A stretch of DNA of 12,756 bases from Candidatus Omnitrophica bacterium UBA5776 (lineage in GTDB: Bacteria > Omnitrophota > Gorgyraeia > Gygaellales > Profunditerraquicolaceae): positions 1 to 12,756 of the forward strand of contig DIEK01000091.1 of NCBI GenBank assembly GCA_002418595.1. Reading direction: 5' to 3'. The translations under genes and the position numbers were made by a program. The notes beneath the pieces were generated by a model. It did no database searches and had not been told where the DNA came from. It saw only the letters and a list, made by a program, of their open reading frames with translations. Positions 7,726 through 12,756 of the stretch are shown piece after piece (the stretch's first letter is position 1; the number at the start of each line of letters is the position of its first letter).

Positions 7726-8464
7726 AGAACGCGGATTCCAGCCGCGTTTTTACCGGGACTGGATGAAGACTAAAGGTCAGCATTCCGGGCGGGTGGCCGT
7801 GTGCGAGACCGACCTGCAGATAATTACCGATCTGCCTTTCGATTACGATGATTGCCGCGCGGCGGTGGAGTCCTTCCGCAGCGATATCATAACTTATATA
7901 AGGAAGGACAACCGTTTTCTGACGAGCCTGGAGCCGGTTAAGGTCTCTTCTTCGGCTGCGCCGCTGGTGAAGCGCATGGCGTCTGCCGGCAGGAGAGCGG
8001 GGGTCGGGCCGATGGCTTCGGTAGCCGGGGCTATCGCCGAAGCTGTAGGCCGCCGCCTGCTGGATAAAGGATGTCGGGAGGCGGTGGTGGAGAACGGCGG
8101 AGACGTTTTTCTCGCGGGCAAGGCCGCCAAACGCGTGGGAATATTCGCCGGAAAGGGCCTGCCCTGCTGGCGGGACTTGGCGATCAACGTCGCGCCGCGC
8201 GAGATGCCTTTGGGAATATGCACCTCTTCCGGCGCTTTCGGGCATTCCTTCAGTTTCGGCCGCGCTGACAGCGTGGTTATTCTTTCCCCGGACGCCGCCC
8301 TGGCCGACGCGGCGGCTACCGCGGTCTGCAACCGCGTTTCCTCGGCGGAAGACATGCGGGGAGCCCTTTCTTTCGGTCGTTCGATCCCGGGGGTGTCCGG
8401 CATCATCATTATCGTCGGCGATAAACTCGCGAGCTGGGGCAAGGTGGAATTCATTTCCCGGTAA
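7709..8464 (+). CDS. UPF0280 family protein (ApbE superfamily)
   Basis: A 251-residue protein matching UPF0280 (COG2122). Near the start is PRFYRDWMKTKG, then VAVCETDLQI, with GVGPMASVAGAIAEAVG in the middle, VVENGGDVFLAG, ICTSSGAFGHSFSFGRADSV and a C-terminal DAAATAVCNRV. The Gly-rich and DA-A-T-A segments resemble the ApbE (FMN transferase) fold, so a flavin or nucleotide ligand is plausible. The flavin-transfer activity itself has not been assigned to UPF0280, and no biochemical role is known to me. No signal peptide is visible, unlike ApbE, so it should be cytoplasmic. It overlaps the PAC2 gene by 17 bases and ends four bases before the glycosyltransferase gene. Confidence 0.86.
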   Translation: MSKAIEERGFQPRFYRDWMKTKGQHSGRVAVCETDLQIITDLPFDYDDCRAAVESFRSDIITYIRKDNRFLTSLEPVKVSSSAAPLVKRMASAGRRAGVGPMASVAGAIAEAVGRRLLDKGCREAVVENGGDVFLAGKAAKRVGIFAGKGLPCWRDLAINVAPREMPLGICTSSGAFGHSFSFGRADSVVILSPDAALADAAATAVCNRVSSAEDMRGALSFGRSIPGVSGIIIIVGDKLASWGKVEFISR

Positions 8465-8468
8465 CCCT

Positions 8469-9638
8469 ATGGTTATGCCGACGCGCAATCTTTTATATGT
8501 CATAACAAAACTGGAACTGGGCGGAGCGCAAACCCAGCTTTTGTGTCTGGTCGGCGGGATAGACAAGAGGGAGTTCCGCCCTCGGCTGGCCGCTTCTCCT
8601 GGGATGCTCAGCGGCGCTTTCTCTTTGCTTGAAGGGATTATTCCGGAGAAGGTCCGCTTCCTCGTCAGGCCGGCGCATCCGTTGAAAGACCTTTGCGCGG
8701 TTTTCGAGCTGGCGTTCGTGATGCGCCGCCGCGGGATACAGATTGTGCACACCCACAGTTCGAAAGCGGGGATCGTCGGGCGGCTGGCCGCGCGGCTGGC
8801 CGGCGTCAAAGTGATAATTCATACCGTGCACGGCTGGAGTTTCAATGATCGTCAGCCGCTTCCGGTCAGGCGGCTTTATATTTTCTTTGAACGCGTGTGC
8901 GCCGGTTTCAGCGACGCCATTATCGCGGTCTCGGAACATGACAGGCGGACCGGATTGTCTCTCGGGATCGGCGGCCCGGACAGCTATGAATTGATCCGTT
9001 ACGGTATAGATTTCAGCCGGTATCCCCGGGGAGACCGGGAATACCTGAGGCGTTCCTTCGGCCTGGCGGCTGAAGATAAGGTCGTGTGCATGGTGGGGTG
9101 TTTCAAACCGCAGAAGGCCCCGCTTGATTTCATCAAGGCCGCCGCCTTCGTTTCGGCCCGCTGCCCTTCGGGTAGATTCCTGCTGGTAGGAGACGGCATA
9201 ATGCGTCCGGCCATAGAGCGGGCGGTGCGCCGCTCCGGCCTCCAGGGACACGTTATCCTTGCCGGCTGGAGATACGATCTTCCGGCATTGCTGGCCGGTA
9301 CCGACGTTTTCGTCCTTACTTCTCTTTGGGAAGGGCTGCCGGTGTCGGCGCTTGAGGCCTTGAAAAGCGGAGTTCCCGTGATCGCCACGGATACAGGGGG
9401 CATAAGAGAAGCGGTCGCGGACGGGATCAACGGTTACATCGTGCCCCGCAGCGACCCGCAGGCGATGAGCGGACGTATTTGCGCCCTGCTGCTGGACGAG
9501 GCGTTGAGGACGAGAATGGCGCGCAACGCGGCCCGCAGCCTGGACAGCCGGTATTCCATTGAGACGATGCTTGCGAACACGCAAGATCTATACAGAAGAA
9601 AAATAAGGGAGAAAACGGGAGATGTCCCAATTCCTTAG
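8469..9638 (+). CDS. GT4-family glycosyltransferase (GT-B fold)
   Basis: A 389-residue retaining glycosyltransferase of the GT-B fold. The N-terminal acceptor domain begins LLYVITKLELGGAQTQL, the usual glycine loop, followed by VHTHSSKAGIVGRLAARLAG and VHGWSF. The C-terminal donor domain has VVCMVGCFKPQKAPLDFIKA, FLLVGDG and the hallmark E-x7-E motif at Glu288 and Glu296 (EGLPVSALE), followed by GVPVIATDTGGIREAV. Family members transfer a sugar from a nucleotide donor to a polyprenyl-diphosphate glycan or similar acceptor at the inner face of the membrane. The donor cannot be read from sequence. It overlaps the next gene, a lipid-linked sugar transferase, by 17 bases, which supports a role in surface-glycan assembly. 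The start lacks a clear ribosome site; ATG 8475 is an alternative. Confidence 0.9.
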   Translation: MVMPTRNLLYVITKLELGGAQTQLLCLVGGIDKREFRPRLAASPGMLSGAFSLLEGIIPEKVRFLVRPAHPLKDLCAVFELAFVMRRRGIQIVHTHSSKAGIVGRLAARLAGVKVIIHTVHGWSFNDRQPLPVRRLYIFFERVCAGFSDAIIAVSEHDRRTGLSLGIGGPDSYELIRYGIDFSRYPRGDREYLRRSFGLAAEDKVVCMVGCFKPQKAPLDFIKAAAFVSARCPSGRFLLVGDGIMRPAIERAVRRSGLQGHVILAGWRYDLPALLAGTDVFVLTSLWEGLPVSALEALKSGVPVIATDTGGIREAVADGINGYIVPRSDPQAMSGRICALLLDEALRTRMARNAARSLDSRYSIETMLANTQDLYRRKIREKTGDVPIP

Positions 9639-10590
9639 AATGGCCGTTATTGCCGTTGCGGCATTCGCCGGCTCATGGTTTTTGACCGCCGGTTATATCC
9701 GCGCCGCCGGCAGGTTGTTTCATCCCTCTGCCGGCAGGATCCCTTCCGGAGCGGGGTTGGTTTTCGGGGTGTGTTCCCTCGCGGCTGCGGCTGTTTTTCG
9801 GCCTGGAGGAGGGTACGCTTTTTTACTGCCGGCGGCATTTATGCTGTTATCCGGGATACTGGATGATATTTTCGAGTTGTCCGTGCCGGTAAAAATTCTC
9901 TTTCAAATAACGGCGGTGGCATTGTTGGTGCATAACGGCCTCTCTCTGGGAATACTGTCCGCGACGGCGGACGCGGGCCTGACGGTTATCTGGGTGCTCG
10001 GCATAACCAATGCCTTTAATTATCTGGATATTGTCGACGGTCTGGCCGCTTCCCTGGGGATAGTATCGTCATTTTCTTTCTTCATCCTGTTCGCCGCCTG
10101 CGGGGATTCTGCGAGGGCCGCCGTGTTCCTTTTTCTCTGCCTGGCATTATCGGGTTTTTTTCTCAGCAACTATCCCCCGGCAAAGGCTTATATGGGGAAT
10201 ACCGGCAGCCATTTTATAGGCTTTATGCTCGCGCTCGCCCCTCTTTCATCCGTTTGCGCTCCGGCATGCGCGGGCACGAACATTCTGCCGGCGGCGGTTT
10301 TGATATCCGGAATGCCGGTCTTTGATACCGCCTTCGTGACAGTGCTGCGTTTTTACCGGCGCCAGCCGCTTTTCAAGAAAAGCGGCGATCACCTCGCTTT
10401 GCGTCTTATCGGACAGGGAGTCCCTTTGAACGGGATACTGAAACAAATGACCGCGGCCTCGGCTTTTTTCTGCGCCTCCGGGCTGCTGTTTTGTTATTCT
10501 CCGTTAAGGCTGCTGTCCGCGGCGGCCGTGCTGCCGGCTTTGTTTATTTGTTTTCGGTTGGCCCGCGCGGCCGTGCGGGGCGGAAGATGA
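9622..10590 (+). CDS. MraY/WecA-type polyprenyl-phosphate sugar-1-phosphate transferase homologue
   Basis: A 322-residue polytopic membrane protein with about ten hydrophobic helices. It has the family's DD motif (Asp81-Asp82 in LDDIFEL) and NAFNYLDIVDGLA (Asn130, Asn133, Asp136, Asp139), and a cytoplasmic loop FYRRQPLFKKSGDHLALRL, where the usual HIHH of WecA/TagO is reduced to one His (His257). The AYMGNTGSHFIGFMLA segment carries Asn193, where MraY and WecA relatives have an invariant Mg-site Asp (MGDxGS). These enzymes move a sugar-1-phosphate from a UDP-sugar to undecaprenyl phosphate and start peptidoglycan, O-antigen or teichoic-acid synthesis. The family is clear; whether this copy is catalytically normal is not. 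It lies between the GT4 and FAD genes, with a 17-base overlap upstream and an ATGA overlap downstream. Confidence 0.87.
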   Translation: MSQFLRMAVIAVAAFAGSWFLTAGYIRAAGRLFHPSAGRIPSGAGLVFGVCSLAAAAVFRPGGGYAFLLPAAFMLLSGILDDIFELSVPVKILFQITAVALLVHNGLSLGILSATADAGLTVIWVLGITNAFNYLDIVDGLAASLGIVSSFSFFILFAACGDSARAAVFLFLCLALSGFFLSNYPPAKAYMGNTGSHFIGFMLALAPLSSVCAPACAGTNILPAAVLISGMPVFDTAFVTVLRFYRRQPLFKKSGDHLALRLIGQGVPLNGILKQMTAASAFFCASGLLFCYSPLRLLSAAAVLPALFICFRLARAAVRGGR

Positions 10591-11885
10591 ACAGAAAAGA
10601 ACGGATTGTGGTTATCGGGGCCGGCCTTTCCGGATTGAGCGCCGGTATCCGTCTTAGGGAAAAGGGAGTTGATTTCGTCGTCCTGGAACGCGAGAATGAA
10701 CCGGGCGGGTTGTGCCGGTCGAGGGAAAGCGGCCGTTTTATCTTCGATTGCTCCGGGCATCTGTTGCATTTCAGGACATCCTCCGGGTTACGCGCGGCGG
10801 ACCGGCTGCTGAAAGGCGGATTGACGAGATTCGTCAGGAAGGCGTCGGTACATCTGCGGGGACGCGATATCCCGTATCCTTTTCAGGCCAATCTTTACGC
10901 GCTGCCGGAAAAAACGCGTCTTGAGTGCGTGCGCGGCCTGCAAAACCGCGGCCGTCCCGGACGGGATCAGGATTTTGCTTCTTGGATCGCGGCAAAGTTC
11001 GGCCCCGGCATCGCCCGGCATTTCATGCTGCCCTATAACAGGAAATTCTGGCGGTTTCCTTTAAGCAGAATGACCTGCGGATGGACGCGTTCTTTTGTTC
11101 CCGTGCCGTCCCGCGGCAGAATGCTTTCGGGTGCGCGCGGAAGAGACGGGGAATTCCCGGGGTATAATTCCACGTTCTGGTATCCGTCCGCCGGCAGGAT
11201 AGACGTGCTGCCGCGCAGCATGGCGGAGAACTGCGGGAATATACTTTACGGCCGCAGGGTCGTTCGCATAGACGTGAAACGACGCGTAGCGCGCACTGCG
11301 CAGGGGGAAGAGTTTCCTTACGGCAGGCTTATTTCCACGATGCCGATGCCGGAACTCGGCGTCGTTTGTCCCGGCGTGGGCAGGGAAGAAAAGGCGTGTT
11401 TGCGGCGGCTGAAGTGGAATTCGCTCTTGATATTCAGTCTCGGCCTTTCCGGGAAACCGTCTTCCGCCGAGCATTGGATTTATTTTCCGGAGAAGGAATT
11501 CGTGTTTTACCGCGTCTGCTTTCCGCACAATTTTTCTTCCTCCGCCGCCCCGGCAGGGCAGGGAAGCCTTTACGCGGAGGTGTCTTATCCCCCCGGGAAG
11601 AGGCCCGGAATGAAACAGTTAGGGCGGGAGGTATTATCCGGTTTGCGCAGGGCGGGGATCGTTTCCGCAAACACGCGCGTCTGCGCGCAGGATGTCCTGG
11701 AGATAAAATACGCCTATCCCGTTTACGACCGGGAATACGCCCCGTCGCGCAGGCGGATCATTTCAAGTTTTCTCTCCCGCGGAGTGGTTTTATGCGGGAG
11801 ATACGGAAGTTGGCGTTATTTTTCCATGGAGGACGCGATGCTGGATGGGATCTCGGCCGCGGAAAGAGCGGTGAAGGATGCGTAG
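10587..11885 (+). CDS. FAD-dependent oxidoreductase (amine oxidase / UDP-galactopyranose mutase-like)
   Basis: A 432-residue protein with an N-terminal Rossmann dinucleotide site: IVVIGAGLSGLSAGIRLREKG (Gly11, Gly13, Gly16), Glu34 for the ribose, and EPGGLCRS. This is the NAD_binding_8 plus amine-oxidase arrangement. The mid-region motif MLPYNRKFWRFPLSRMTCGW at about residues 147-166 is typical of the FAD enzymes found in surface-polysaccharide clusters, which are often labelled protoporphyrinogen-oxidase-like. It has no signal peptide and should be cytoplasmic. The reaction is not known; by context it may act on a sugar or a lipid-linked intermediate. The start at 10587 overlaps the previous stop by ATGA. 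A longer frame from 10491 would overlap the MraY/WecA gene by 100 bases and adds a non-conserved region before the Rossmann motif, so I reject it. Confidence 0.83.
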   Translation: MNRKERIVVIGAGLSGLSAGIRLREKGVDFVVLERENEPGGLCRSRESGRFIFDCSGHLLHFRTSSGLRAADRLLKGGLTRFVRKASVHLRGRDIPYPFQANLYALPEKTRLECVRGLQNRGRPGRDQDFASWIAAKFGPGIARHFMLPYNRKFWRFPLSRMTCGWTRSFVPVPSRGRMLSGARGRDGEFPGYNSTFWYPSAGRIDVLPRSMAENCGNILYGRRVVRIDVKRRVARTAQGEEFPYGRLISTMPMPELGVVCPGVGREEKACLRRLKWNSLLIFSLGLSGKPSSAEHWIYFPEKEFVFYRVCFPHNFSSSAAPAGQGSLYAEVSYPPGKRPGMKQLGREVLSGLRRAGIVSANTRVCAQDVLEIKYAYPVYDREYAPSRRRIISSFLSRGVVLCGRYGSWRYFSMEDAMLDGISAAERAVKDA

Positions 11886-11889
11886 TTCG

Positions 11890-12654
11890 ATGAAGTTGAT
11901 CCGGGAGAACTGGAGGATATTGCGCAGTATCGCGCTTTCGCAGCTGCGCGCGAAATACACCGGGACGGCGCTGGGGGCTGCCTGGGGCGTCTTGAATCCG
12001 ATCGCGGTCACCCTGGCGATAATCTTCGCTTTTTCGGTGGTATTAAAAATAAATATGGAAAGGTTCCCTCTTTTCGTTCTCGCCGGTTTCTTCCCCTGGA
12101 ACTTCTTTTCGTCTTCCGTGAGCGAAGCCTCGCGCTCTTTCCTGGAAAGGAAGGACATCCTAAGGCAGTTGGATTTCCCGAGGGCAGTGGTGCCTCTTGC
12201 CTATGCCTTGGCCGGCTTCGCCGATTATCTCAGGGGATGGATATTCATTCTGCCGCTGTTCGCGGTATTCAATCCCAAGGTGCTATTTTTTCTTCCCTGG
12301 CTGCCGGTGATATTGTTACTGAACCTGTTTTTCGTCTGCGGGCTCTGCCTTTTGGTATCGGTGATGAACGTTTATTACCGTGACACATCGCATCTGTTGA
12401 ATCTCGGCCTTATATTCTGGCTCTGGACCACTCCTATATTTTATACAGCGGATATGATCCCGGGCAGGTTTTACTGGATAATAACGTTTAATCCGCTGGC
12501 GCAGTTCCTGGAGGCTTACCGGGCCGTTCTTTTTTCGGCACGCGCTCCGTCCGCCGGCGTTCTCTACGCGTGCTCGGCATGGGCCTGTTTCAGCGCCGTA
12601 GCCGGGATGACGGTTTTCCGCGGGATGGAAGAGGATATACTTAAACGGTTGTAG
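11890..12654 (+). CDS. ABC-2 type permease of a polysaccharide or lipid-linked glycan exporter (Wzm/TagG-like)
   Basis: A 254-residue polytopic membrane protein with about six hydrophobic helices. It has the family's hallmarks: SQLRAKYTGTALGAAWGVLNP near the N-terminus, then FVLAGFFPWNFFSSS, the cytoplasmic ILRQLDFPRAVVPLA, MNVYYRDTSHLLNLGLIFWLW, and TPIFYTADMIP with FNPLAQFLEAYRAVLF. It works with an ATPase (Wzt/TagH) to move lipid-linked O-antigen, capsule or teichoic-acid chains across the inner membrane. The ATPase probably starts at 12699. Start choice: ATG 11890 has GAAGGA at 11873-11878 with 11 bases between; ATG 11878 is the alternative and would overlap the previous gene by 8 bases. 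The ABC mode of export fits a single-gene permease next to a polyprenyl-sugar transferase and a glycosyltransferase. Confidence 0.9.
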   Translation: MKLIRENWRILRSIALSQLRAKYTGTALGAAWGVLNPIAVTLAIIFAFSVVLKINMERFPLFVLAGFFPWNFFSSSVSEASRSFLERKDILRQLDFPRAVVPLAYALAGFADYLRGWIFILPLFAVFNPKVLFFLPWLPVILLLNLFFVCGLCLLVSVMNVYYRDTSHLLNLGLIFWLWTTPIFYTADMIPGRFYWIITFNPLAQFLEAYRAVLFSARAPSAGVLYACSAWACFSAVAGMTVFRGMEEDILKRL

Positions 12655-12698
12655 CCGCTGCGTGGGCAACGGCGCATAACAGGGGAGAAACACCGGGG

Positions 12699-12756
12699 AT
12701 GAGCGTTATCAGGTTCAACGACGTCTGGGAGATGTTCAGGATAAGATTCTCCGGAG
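12699..12756 (+). CDS. ABC transporter ATP-binding protein, 5' end only (Wzt/TagH-like)
   Basis: The frame starts at ATG 12699, with AGGGGAG at 12681-12687, and reads MSVIRFNDVWEMFRIRFSG before the window ends. This resembles the opening of ABC ATPases of glycan exporters (IxFxxVxxxY/FxI). Walker A and all later motifs lie outside the window, so the assignment rests on the N-terminal pattern and on the permease gene 44 bases upstream. Confidence 0.6.
   Translation, partial: MSVIRFNDVWEMFRIRFSG

Noticed and set aside
7700..8809. 369-codon minus-strand reading frame
   Set aside because: It lies opposite the clear UPF0280 and GT4 genes, has the Arg/Ala/Ser-rich composition of a GC-rich shadow frame, and shows no recognisable domain.
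8493..9584. 363-codon minus-strand reading frame
   Set aside because: It mirrors the GT4 gene, is Arg/His/Pro-rich, and has no ribosome site or domain.
10491..10586. upstream extension of the FAD oxidoreductase gene
   Set aside because: It overlaps the membrane transferase gene by 100 bases and puts 32 non-family residues before the Rossmann motif; the ATGA start at 10587 is better.
12656..12676. hairpin GCCGCTG / CAACGGC after the permease gene as a terminator
   Set aside because: It has one mismatch and no T-run, and the next gene of the same transporter follows at once, so termination here would make little sense.

Overview
The window is a dense, entirely plus-strand bacterial region of moderately high GC, with eleven protein genes and almost no intergenic space. 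Several genes overlap by 4 or 17 bases, and the longest non-coding gap is about 150 bases. There are no rRNA, tRNA, CRISPR, IS or phage genes. A lipoprotein signal peptide and a glycan-export ABC transporter point to a diderm bacterium. The mix of a transglutaminase-like lipoprotein, a PilZ fusion, an endonuclease III-related protein without the usual Lys, an FmdB zinc ribbon, PAC2 and UPF0280 is what I would expect in an uncultured lineage such as Omnitrophota or Desulfobacterota. That placement is inference, not proof.

Layout. (1) Positions 99-4408 hold a TPR/DUF3857/transglutaminase-like lipoprotein that overlaps, by ATGA, a single-pass membrane protein. The latter joins a cytoplasmic c-di-GMP-binding PilZ domain, through a membrane helix and a long coiled coil, to a C-terminal domain resembling an alpha/alpha-toroid glycosidase. 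(2) Positions 4419-8464 are a housekeeping-looking run: a DNA glycosylase related to endonuclease III, an FmdB-type zinc ribbon preceded by a structured leader, an M20 metallopeptidase, a PAC2-family protein and a UPF0280 (ApbE-superfamily) protein. (3) Positions 8469 to the end form a cell-surface glycan module: a GT4 glycosyltransferase, a MraY/WecA-type polyprenyl-phosphate sugar-phosphate transferase, a FAD-dependent oxidoreductase of the amine oxidase/UDP-galactopyranose-mutase-like superfamily, an ABC-2 permease (Wzm/TagG type) and the first codons of what is probably its ATPase (Wzt/TagH type).

How they may work together. The third block can be read as lipid-linked glycan initiation, extension and ABC-type export. 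The first block could process or sense an extracytoplasmic glycan or peptide under c-di-GMP control. The most unusual items are the PilZ-to-glycosidase transmembrane fusion, an Asp-to-Asn change at a normally invariant metal-site Asp in the MraY/WecA homologue, and the two hairpins in the leader before the FmdB gene.
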